6,487 bases of DNA from Pseudomonadota bacterium (GTDB taxonomy: Bacteria > Pseudomonadota > Alphaproteobacteria > ATCC43930 > CGMCC-115725): NCBI GenBank assembly GCA_021790295.1, contig JAJYIC010000147.1:1-6487 (forward strand), written 5' to 3'. Shown one piece after another: positions 1 through 6,104 of the stretch (position 1 is the stretch's first letter; every line of letters begins with the position of its first letter). The notes beneath the pieces were generated by a model, which saw only the letters and a list, made by a program, of their open reading frames with translations, was not told the DNA's origin and made no database searches. A program made the position numbers and the translations under genes.

Positions 1-295
1 GCTGGTTTGGCGTGCTCGCCTTGAGCAAAAGGCCGGTGTTGATAAAGATGTTCTGCCCGCCGGCGACAAACGAGTTTATCTGCGGATCCTCGATCAGATA
101 GACGTGGACATCGGCGGGATCGAGACCGGCCGCCTTCCAGATCGGGGTCATCATGATGTGGATGTCGGTCTCGATCTCGGCGTCGCGCACGACCTTGAGC
201 GCGGCTAGGGCCTCCTGTCCGAAAAGAAGGAGAAAGGCGAAAGCCGCCGCCGCCGCGCGCAGGAAAGCGGAAGAGCGAAGAGCGTTCGCGCTCAC
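1..295 (-). CDS. M48-family zinc metalloprotease, secreted, 5' part only (cut by window edge)
   Basis: Reading leftward from a GTG at 295, 98 codons are present before the window ends. Residues 1-31 look like a Sec signal peptide: Arg at 7 and 13, a hydrophobic core around 14-26 (AAAAAFAFLLLFG) and a likely cleavage after Ala-Leu-Ala at 29-31. The mature part has the stretch before the active site of YfgC/BepA-like M48 proteases: RDAEIE at 37-42, then NSFVAGGQNIFINTGLL at 74-90. The HExxH zinc site should follow shortly and lies outside the window, so catalytic competence cannot be judged. Family members act in the periplasm on misfolded or outer-membrane proteins. The GTG overlaps the rne stop codon as GTGA, with no strong Shine-Dalgarno, so translation is probably coupled to rne. 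This frame has no other start that would keep the signal peptide. The family call is recognition by eye and fairly secure; the exact subfamily is not. Confidence 0.8.
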   Translation of the reverse strand, partial: MSANALRSSAFLRAAAAAFAFLLLFGQEALAALKVVRDAEIETDIHIMMTPIWKAAGLDPADVHVYLIEDPQINSFVAGGQNIFINTGLLLKASTPNQ

Positions 296-3114
296 GACCC
301 GCTCGGATCGCGATCGGCGGAGGGAATCAGCCTTTGCCACCAGCCTTTGCGCGGTTTGGCCGGCCGCTCTTTTACGGTCAGCACCGGATAGGCGGGTTCG
401 CTTTTCGCTTCGGCGACGCCGGCGGGCGCGGCAACGCGCGAGTTCCTTTCGCTTGCCGCGCCGGAGCGATCTTGCGCGAAGGCTTCTCCTTCTCTTTCCT
501 CTTCGGCGTCCCCTCCATTCCCCGAGGTCGGCGCGCCCTCTCTCTTTTCCTTTTCGGCGGGCGGCCACTCGGCCGATCCGGCGCGCTCGCTTTCGCCTGC
601 CGCAGAAAGGGCCGGCTCCCCTTCCGGCCCTTCGCTTTCCTGCACCGGCAGGATTTCGACGGTCTCGAAAGGAGAAGGCGTCAATTCGGGGGCAGGCCGA
701 TCGAGGGCGGCTTCCTCGCGCCCCGGCCTCTTCGCGGCGGAGCGCGGTTTAATTCGCCCGCGCGCCGGCGTTTTGCGGCTCGGGACCGGGGCGGGCGGTT
801 TTTCCCGGGTCTGCTCGGCGGGCGCTTCGCGGCGAGAGCGGCGCCGGCCGCCGCGCCGCCCGCGGCGCCGCCGGCGGCGTTCGGCGCCTTCCTCGTCCCC
901 CTCTTCGGCGGCGGCCCTCTCCTTTTCGCTGTCCTCATCCGCGCCGCGCGAAGAGACGGGCGCCGCGAAGGCGGAGGCGGCGGCGCTTGCGGGCGCCGTC
1001 TCGCCTGCCTTCTCGCTTGCCGGGCGCGTCAAGGCGCCCTCGCTTTCGCTGCGCCGCGGCCGCCGCCGGCGGCGGCGGCGCGGGCGTTCGGCCGACTCCT
1101 CCTTCTCGCCGGCGGCTTCTTTTTCCTCCGCCCCTTCTTCCTCTTCGCCCTTTTGCGGCCCTGCCGTCTCCCTTTCCTCTTCTTCGAAAGCGGCCGGCGC
1201 GCTCAACGCCACAGGGGCGCCCGCCGCCGCGCCCGGCCCCGCAGGCCGCACGCGATCCAGACGGAAAGCGGGCGGGATCAGCGCGTCGTCGCGCGCAAGC
1301 ATCGCGCGGATGCCGTAACGCGCCTCGATCTGGATGAGAGAGGCGCGCTTCTGGTTGAGGATGTAAAGCGCCACTGCGGTCGGCACAGTGACGATGATTT
1401 CCGCCGAACGCCGCCGTATTCCTTCCTCTTCGATCGAGCGCAAAACGTGAAGCGCGGCCGATTCGGTCGAACGCACTGTCCCCGTCCCGGCGCAATAAGG
1501 GCAAGGCTGCGTCGAGGTTTCGGCAAGCGAAGGACGAAGCCTCTGGCGCGACATTTCGAGAAGGCCGAACGGGCTGATGCGGCCCACCTGGATGCGCGCG
1601 CGGTCGCTTTTGAGCGCCTCTTTGAGGCGCCTTTCGACCGCCCCCTGGTTCTTGTGCTCTTCCATGTCGATAAAATCGATGACGATGAGCCCCGCCAGGT
1701 CGCGCAGGCGAAGCTGGCGCGCGATCTCTTCGGCCGCTTCGAGGTTCGTGCGCAAAGCCGTCTCTTCGATGTTGCGCTCGCGCGTCGCCCGCCCGGAATT
1801 GACGTCGATCGCAACGAGAGCCTCGGTCTGGTTGAAAACGACGCTGCCGCCCGAACGCAGCTGGACGGTCGGCGAATGGATGGCGTCGATCTGGCTTTCG
1901 ACCTGATAGCGGTGCAAAAGCCCGATCTCTTGATCGCGATAGGGCTGAACCCTTTTGGCGTGGCTCGGCACCAGCATTTTCATAAACGCCTTTGCCGTGC
2001 GGTAGCCTTCTTCCCCTTCGACCCAAACCTCGCCGATGTCGCGGGTGTAAAGGTCGCGGATCGAACGTTTGATCAGGTTTCCCTCTTCGTAGATGAGCGC
2101 GGGCGCGGTCGAACGCAGGGTCAGATCGCGGATCTCGTTCCACAGGCGCAAGAGATATTCGTAGTCGCGCTTGATCTCGGCTTTCGAGCGTTCGTTGCCG
2201 GCGGTGCGGACGATCACGCCCATGCCTTCGGGGATGCCGAGGTCCGAGAGAACATCCTTGAGGCGCCGGCGGTCGTTGAGGCTTGCGATCTTGCGCGAGA
2301 TGCCTCCGCCGCGAGCCGTGTTCGGCATCAGGACGCAGTAGCGGCCGGCAAGCGACAGATAGGTGGTGAGCGCCGCCCCTTTGTTGCCGCGCTCTTCCTT
2401 GCTGACCTGGACGAGCATGATCTGGCGCCGCTTGATCACTTCCTGGATCTTGTAGGAGCGCACGGGGCGCGGCCTTTGCACCTCTTCGATCTCGTCGCCG
2501 CCGATCGTCTCGACGCTGTCGGCCGGGGCTTCGGTTTCGCCGTCGAGGGGGCCTTCCGCAGGCGCCGGGGAGGGGTCATGAGCGGCGCTTTCGTTCTCTT
2601 CCCCGACCGCGCCCTCGCCGGCCTCCCCTTCGAGCGGCGTCCCCTCCTCGCGGGCCATCTCCTCCTCATGCTCGAAAGAGGGGCCTTCCTCGGAAGCGGG
2701 ATCCCCGCTCTCTCTCTCCTCTTCCCCTGCCGCCGCGGAAGCGGCAGGGGTGATGGCCTCGGGGAGCGCCGCGAGGAGCGCCGCCCCTTCCTCTTCGACT
2801 TCCTCTTCCGCCGCGGTTGCCGCGTCGCGCTCCGCAAGCCCGGGAAGGCCCGGCCCACGGTCGCCGATAGGGATCCTGTAATAATCGGGATGGATCTCGC
2901 TGAACGGAAGGAAACCATGGCGGTTCCCGCCGTAATCGACAAACGCCGCCTGAAGGGACGGCTCTACCCGCGTTACTTTCGCAAGGTAGATGTTCCCTTT
3001 TACCTGTTTTTTTGTCGATGACTCAAAATCGAATTCTTCGAGACGGTTCCCGTCGAGCACCACCACCCGTGTCTCTTCCGGGTGGTTGGCATCGATGAGC
3101 ATTCGCTTTGCCAT
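292..3114 (-). CDS. rne: Ribonuclease E (endoribonuclease, RNA degradosome scaffold)
   Basis: RNase E cleaves single-stranded AU-rich RNA from 5'-monophosphate ends, driving mRNA decay and rRNA/tRNA processing, and scaffolds the degradosome. The 940-residue protein starts MAKRMLIDANHPEETRVVV. An S1 domain (about 35-83 and 213-260) is split by a roughly 130-residue Glu/Ala-rich insert. The sensor and DNase I-like regions follow. The catalytic Asp pair is at D437 (AIDVNSGRAT) and D480 (LIVIDFIDM), 43 residues apart as for E. coli D303/D346. The Zn-link CPYCAGTG has C538 and C541. From about 624 the tail is low complexity with alternating Glu-rich and Arg-rich blocks and ends in a KPRKGWWQRL motif resembling the PNPase-binding GWW of Caulobacter RNase E. 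I chose ATG 3114 because homology begins there and GGAG lies 10 bases upstream; the frame stays open to ATGs at 3156 and 3180, but those 22 residues do not look like RNase E. The stop overlaps the next gene. Confidence 0.96.
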   Translation of the reverse strand: MAKRMLIDANHPEETRVVVLDGNRLEEFDFESSTKKQVKGNIYLAKVTRVEPSLQAAFVDYGGNRHGFLPFSEIHPDYYRIPIGDRGPGLPGLAERDAATAAEEEVEEEGAALLAALPEAITPAASAAAGEEERESGDPASEEGPSFEHEEEMAREEGTPLEGEAGEGAVGEENESAAHDPSPAPAEGPLDGETEAPADSVETIGGDEIEEVQRPRPVRSYKIQEVIKRRQIMLVQVSKEERGNKGAALTTYLSLAGRYCVLMPNTARGGGISRKIASLNDRRRLKDVLSDLGIPEGMGVIVRTAGNERSKAEIKRDYEYLLRLWNEIRDLTLRSTAPALIYEEGNLIKRSIRDLYTRDIGEVWVEGEEGYRTAKAFMKMLVPSHAKRVQPYRDQEIGLLHRYQVESQIDAIHSPTVQLRSGGSVVFNQTEALVAIDVNSGRATRERNIEETALRTNLEAAEEIARQLRLRDLAGLIVIDFIDMEEHKNQGAVERRLKEALKSDRARIQVGRISPFGLLEMSRQRLRPSLAETSTQPCPYCAGTGTVRSTESAALHVLRSIEEEGIRRRSAEIIVTVPTAVALYILNQKRASLIQIEARYGIRAMLARDDALIPPAFRLDRVRPAGPGAAAGAPVALSAPAAFEEEERETAGPQKGEEEEGAEEKEAAGEKEESAERPRRRRRRRPRRSESEGALTRPASEKAGETAPASAAASAFAAPVSSRGADEDSEKERAAAEEGDEEGAERRRRRRGRRGGRRRSRREAPAEQTREKPPAPVPSRKTPARGRIKPRSAAKRPGREEAALDRPAPELTPSPFETVEILPVQESEGPEGEPALSAAGESERAGSAEWPPAEKEKREGAPTSGNGGDAEEEREGEAFAQDRSGAASERNSRVAAPAGVAEAKSEPAYPVLTVKERPAKPRKGWWQRLIPSADRDPSGS

Positions 3115-3225
3115 TCGGGCAGAACTCCAAACTGCGCTGCCGCAGCCCGGCGCCATTGGGAAGGCGGCGCGAGCGCGCAATTTTGGAAGCCCTTTCTCGC
3201 TCCATCGATCGGCGATCCACTTTGC

Positions 3226-3254
3226 ATCATCGCTTCAGGGGAGGGTCTCGTCAG
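3226..3254 (-). promoter_or_regulatory. Candidate sigma-70-type promoter for rne
   Basis: On the minus strand CTGACG (3254-3249, 4 of 6 to TTGACA) is followed after 17 bases by GATGAT (3231-3226, 4 of 6 to TATAAT, keeping the A at position 2 and the final T). Transcription would begin near 3219, giving an rne leader of about 105 nucleotides. The match is moderate and was found by eye in a GC-rich region, so other starts farther upstream are possible. Confidence 0.3.
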
Positions 3255-3260
3255 GGGAGG
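3235..3260. repeat. 10-base direct repeat TCAGGGGAGG, two copies, 16-base period
   Basis: TCAGGGGAGG occurs at 3235-3244 and again at 3251-3260, separated by GTCTCG. One copy lies in the spacer of the candidate rne promoter and the other overlaps its -35 element, as an operator might. Read on the rne strand each copy is CCTCCCCTGA, which carries an anti-Shine-Dalgarno-like CCTCC. The repeat itself is directly visible; any function is inference. Confidence 0.6.
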
Positions 3261-3375
3261 CCTCGGCTTCCTTCGATCCGCGCCGCCCGGCGCCGCGGCC
3301 CGCGCATCAGCGCAAAGGCCGCCGCCGTCAGGGCAGGTCCCGCAACTGGCGGAACCGGTTTCGGTCCCGGGCCGG

Positions 3376-3403
3376 CGGACAGCAGTTATCCACGTTTTAT
3401 AAT
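3376..3403 (+). promoter_or_regulatory. Candidate sigma-70-type promoter for mrcA-prfB
   Basis: A perfect TATAAT lies at 3398-3403, conspicuous because the surroundings are very GC-rich. Sixteen bases upstream is CGGACA (3376-3381), 4 of 6 to TTGACA. A start near 3410 would give mrcA a leader of about 170 nucleotides. The AT-rich block could also serve the minus strand (it reads TTATAAAA there), but I see no good -35 in that direction. Confidence 0.4.
3386..3394 (+). promoter_or_regulatory. DnaA-box-like nonamer TTATCCACG
   Basis: TTATCCACG matches the DnaA box consensus TTATCCACA at 8 of 9 positions and sits between the candidate -35 and -10 elements upstream of mrcA. A single box with one mismatch can occur by chance, and no cluster of further boxes is seen, so this is not an origin. 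If bound, DnaA would be expected to block the promoter. Confidence 0.3.
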
Positions 3404-3582
3404 CTAAAGCGGGACGGGGCGAACGGCAATGATATCCTCAAAAGAAAGGCGCCCGCGCGAGAGGGGCGGCAAAGGTCTCCACGGACGCTCCTGCGCCTTG
3501 GAATAGCCGCAGTGTCGGCGCATAAAAGGGGAACGAGGCGGCTCTTTACCGGACCGGTCGGGCCCCCGCACCCTATAGAGGC

Positions 3583-6066
3583 ATGGCCAAGCTCTTCCGC
3601 TTTCTCTTCGTTTCGGTGGTGCTGGCGGCGATTGCCGGCGTCGCTTTCACCGCCCTTACGCTCTCTTATTTCGGGCGCAATCTCCCCGCCTACCGGCAGC
3701 TCGCAAGCTACCAGCCGCCGATCATGACCCGGGTGGAGGCCGGGGACGGGCGCCTGCTCGCCGAATACGCGACGGAACGCCGCCTTTTCCTGCCCATACG
3801 CGCCATACCCAAGCGCGTGATCGACGCCTTTCTCGCGGCCGAAGACAAGGATTTCTACACCGAGCCCGGTTTCGACCCGGTCGCCATCCTGCGCGCCGCC
3901 GCCGTCGATGTCGGCAGGCTTCTCGCCCACGAGCGCCCCGAAGGCGCTTCGACGATCACCCAGCAGGTCGCCAAGAACATGCTTCTGACAAATAAGCTGT
4001 CGATCGCGCGCAAGATCCGCGAGATCCTTCTCGCGGTGCGCATGGAGCATGTTCTCTCGAAGGATCGTATCCTCGAACTGTATCTCAATCAGATCTATCT
4101 CGGCGGAGGGGCTTACGGGGTCGCCGAGGCCGCGCTTACCTATTTCGACAAGTCCCTCGACCGGCTTTCCCTTTCCGAGGCCGCTCTGCTTGCGGCTTTG
4201 CCCAAAGCGCCAAGCCGCTACGACCCGAGGCTCCATCCACAGGCGGCGCGCGTGCGGCGCAACTGGGTTTTGGCGCGGATGGTCGCGGACGGCTGGGCGA
4301 CCGCGAAAGAGGCGGCAAAAGCCGAAGCAGAGCCGATCGAAACCCGCCGCCGCAAAGCCGCAGAGACGGTGAACGCCCCCTATTTCGCAGAACAGGTGAG
4401 GCGCGAACTGGTCGCCCGTTACGGGCAAAAGATGGTCTACGAGGGAGGGCTTTCGGTGCGCACAAGCCTCGACCCGCGGCTTCAGCGCGCGGCCGACGCG
4501 GCGTTGCGCGCCGGGCTCATCGCTTATGACAAAAGCCATGGCGGCTGGCGCGGGGCAATCGCCCATATCGCTCTGGGCGGCGGGAAGGGCGGCTGGCCCG
4601 CGCGTCTTATCCGCGTCCCGGTGCCGCCGGCGGCAAAAGACGCCGGCTGGACGATCGCCGTCGTGGAGCAGGCGGGAAGAGAGGGGGCGCTGATCGGTTT
4701 TGCCGATGGCAAAAGCGGAGAGATCCCGTTTTCGGATATGCGCTGGGCGCGGCGCTGGCACAGCAACGGGTCTCTCGGACCTTTGCCGAGAAGCGCCGCC
4801 GACGTCGTCAGGCCGGGGGATGTGGTGATGGTGGCGCCTTTGCCCGCGCCTGGCCAAAGTCGAAGCGCACCCAGCCTTTTCACCCTTTGCCAGGTGCCTG
4901 CCGTATCGGGGGCTCTGGTGGCGATGGACCCTCATACCGGGCGCGTTCTTGCGCTTTCGGGCGGCTTCAGTTTCGCCATAAGCCAGTTCGACCGCGCCAC
5001 CCAGGCGGAACGGCAGACGGGTTCGGCGATCAAGCCTTTTGTCTATCTGACCGCTCTCGAACAAGGCTTTACCCCTTCGACCCTCGTCGATGACGCCCCC
5101 ATTTCGCTCGATCAGGGACCGGGGTTGCCGCCTTGGACGCCGAGCGACTACGAATCCACATACCGCGGCCCCACCCCATTGCGGATCGGCCTCGAACAGT
5201 CTCTCAACACCCTGACTGCGCGGGTTGCAGAGATCGTCGGCCTCGACCCGATCGCGCATACGATCGAGCGGTTCGGAATCCTGAAGCATATGCCGCGCGA
5301 ATATTCCTTTGTTCTCGGCGCCGGAGACACCACCCCTTTGCACCTCACCGCCGCTTATGCAATGCTCGACAACGGCGGCAAAAGGGTCCTCCCGAGCCTC
5401 ATCGACAGCGTCCAGGACCGCAACGGGGCGACGATTTTCCGCGCCGACGAGCGCCGTTGCGAAAACTGCAACGGGGTTTCCTGGAAAGGGCAGCCGCCGC
5501 CCACCCTTCCCGACGAGCGCAAACAGATCGCCGATCCGCTTTCGGTCTATCAGGTCATCTCGATGATGCGCGGCGTGGTCGAACGCGGCACCGGCACCGC
5601 GGTGCGCGCTCTCGGGCGGCCGGTCGCGGGCAAGACCGGAACCACCAACGATTTCCGGGACGCCTGGTTTGTCGGCTTTACCCCGGACCTCGTAGCCGGC
5701 GTTTACGTCGGCTACGATCAGCCGCAAAGCCTCGGCCGCGGCGAAGCCGGAGGGGTGGTCGCGGCGCCGATCTTTCGCAATTTCATGATGGCGGCGCTCA
5801 AAGAGACGCCGGCGCGCGCCTTTCCGACCCCGCCCGGCATCGAGCTTTACCGCGTCGACCCGGATACCGGCCTGCCGCCGTCGCCCGGCGCCCACGCGAT
5901 CTACGAACCTTTCAAGCCCGGGACCGATCCCGGCACCAACCGCCATTTCGCTTTGCGCTGGACGCCGGGCGAAAGCACGCCCCTTGCGCCGCCCGTCGAC
6001 GAGGGCGGGGGCGCAGCGCCCGCTTTGCCGCAAGCTCCGCAAAGGGGGACGGGCGGCTTATATTAG
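3583..6066 (+). CDS. mrcA: Penicillin-binding protein 1A (class A PBP: glycosyltransferase and transpeptidase)
   Basis: This inner-membrane enzyme polymerises lipid II into glycan strands and cross-links stem peptides in the periplasm. The 827-residue product, close to the 850 of E. coli PBP1A, has a short cytoplasmic start, one membrane anchor (about 7-29), a GT51 domain (about 50-235) and a penicillin-binding transpeptidase domain (about 440-735). GT51 marks are AAEDKDFY with E87, GASTITQQVAKN at 121-132 and ILELYLNQIYLG with E165. A linker with a probable OB-like domain (about 315-435) precedes the transpeptidase. Its motifs are complete: S481-A-I-K484, S540-L-N542 and K684-T-G. The Pro-rich tail ends GTGGLY. 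ATG 3583 is the first start after an in-frame TAA at 3523-3525 and directly precedes the anchor; the only purine-rich stretch, AGAGG, is one base from the ATG, so initiation may be weak. The next gene follows after 38 bases, suggesting co-transcription. The symbol ponA is used for the same gene. Confidence 0.96.
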   Translation: MAKLFRFLFVSVVLAAIAGVAFTALTLSYFGRNLPAYRQLASYQPPIMTRVEAGDGRLLAEYATERRLFLPIRAIPKRVIDAFLAAEDKDFYTEPGFDPVAILRAAAVDVGRLLAHERPEGASTITQQVAKNMLLTNKLSIARKIREILLAVRMEHVLSKDRILELYLNQIYLGGGAYGVAEAALTYFDKSLDRLSLSEAALLAALPKAPSRYDPRLHPQAARVRRNWVLARMVADGWATAKEAAKAEAEPIETRRRKAAETVNAPYFAEQVRRELVARYGQKMVYEGGLSVRTSLDPRLQRAADAALRAGLIAYDKSHGGWRGAIAHIALGGGKGGWPARLIRVPVPPAAKDAGWTIAVVEQAGREGALIGFADGKSGEIPFSDMRWARRWHSNGSLGPLPRSAADVVRPGDVVMVAPLPAPGQSRSAPSLFTLCQVPAVSGALVAMDPHTGRVLALSGGFSFAISQFDRATQAERQTGSAIKPFVYLTALEQGFTPSTLVDDAPISLDQGPGLPPWTPSDYESTYRGPTPLRIGLEQSLNTLTARVAEIVGLDPIAHTIERFGILKHMPREYSFVLGAGDTTPLHLTAAYAMLDNGGKRVLPSLIDSVQDRNGATIFRADERRCENCNGVSWKGQPPPTLPDERKQIADPLSVYQVISMMRGVVERGTGTAVRALGRPVAGKTGTTNDFRDAWFVGFTPDLVAGVYVGYDQPQSLGRGEAGGVVAAPIFRNFMMAALKETPARAFPTPPGIELYRVDPDTGLPPSPGAHAIYEPFKPGTDPGTNRHFALRWTPGESTPLAPPVDEGGGAAPALPQAPQRGTGGLY

Positions 6067-6091
6067 ATTTTCGGGAAACGCGGATAAGAGG

Positions 6092-6099
6092 AAGGGGAG
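6092..6099 (+). promoter_or_regulatory. Ribosome binding site of prfB
   Basis: The purine-rich AAGGGGAG ends five bases before ATG 6105, an optimal spacing, and is preceded by a further AAGAGGA. It fixes the start of the short first frame of prfB and is much stronger than the site in front of mrcA. It is the main support for independent initiation within the probable mrcA-prfB transcript. Confidence 0.8.
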
Positions 6100-6104
6100 A
6101 AGCC

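Larger units (their letters stand above)
3115..3582. other. Divergent intergenic region between rne and mrcA
   Basis: These 468 bases separate two divergently read genes and so must hold promoters and 5' leaders for both, unless transcription enters from elsewhere. No convincing gene is seen: open frames crossing it have no recognisable product and look like GC-rich chance frames. A 25-codon frame from ATG 3429 to TAG 3506 lacks a good Shine-Dalgarno and is not called. The region holds a candidate rne promoter with a 10-base direct repeat, a candidate mrcA promoter with a DnaA-box-like sequence in its spacer, and an 8-base palindrome GACCGGTC at 3552-3559. No terminator-like hairpin plus T-run was seen. 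There is no remnant of the amidase gene (amiC) found here in some alphaproteobacteria. Confidence 0.8.

Noticed and set aside
829..1086. GC-only runs resembling a simple repeat or trinucleotide expansion
   Set aside because: They encode the Arg-rich blocks of the RNase E tail in frame; they are reported under that tail rather than as a separate repeat element.
935..2143. A 402-codon minus-strand frame overlapping rne in another register
   Set aside because: It is out of frame with rne on the same strand, is Arg/Pro-rich and has no recognisable domain; it is a shadow of rne codons.
334..3021. An 895-codon open frame on the plus strand opposite rne
   Set aside because: It lies wholly inside rne, is rich in Arg, Ala, Gly and Phe with no recognisable domain, and is what a GC-rich antisense frame produces. 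rne has intact catalytic motifs in its own frame.
3115..3180. N-terminal extension of RNase E to ATG 3180 or 3156
   Set aside because: The extra residues show no similarity to RNase E N-termini, whereas MAKRMLIDANHPEET from 3114 is the conserved start.
3429..3506. A 25-codon frame in the mrcA leader, possibly a regulatory upstream peptide
   Set aside because: No good Shine-Dalgarno, no attenuator-like codon run and no terminator hairpin after it; chance is sufficient.
3397..6042. An 881-codon open frame on the minus strand opposite mrcA
   Set aside because: It mirrors mrcA over nearly its full length, has an Arg/His-rich translation with no family resemblance, and mrcA shows all class A PBP motifs.
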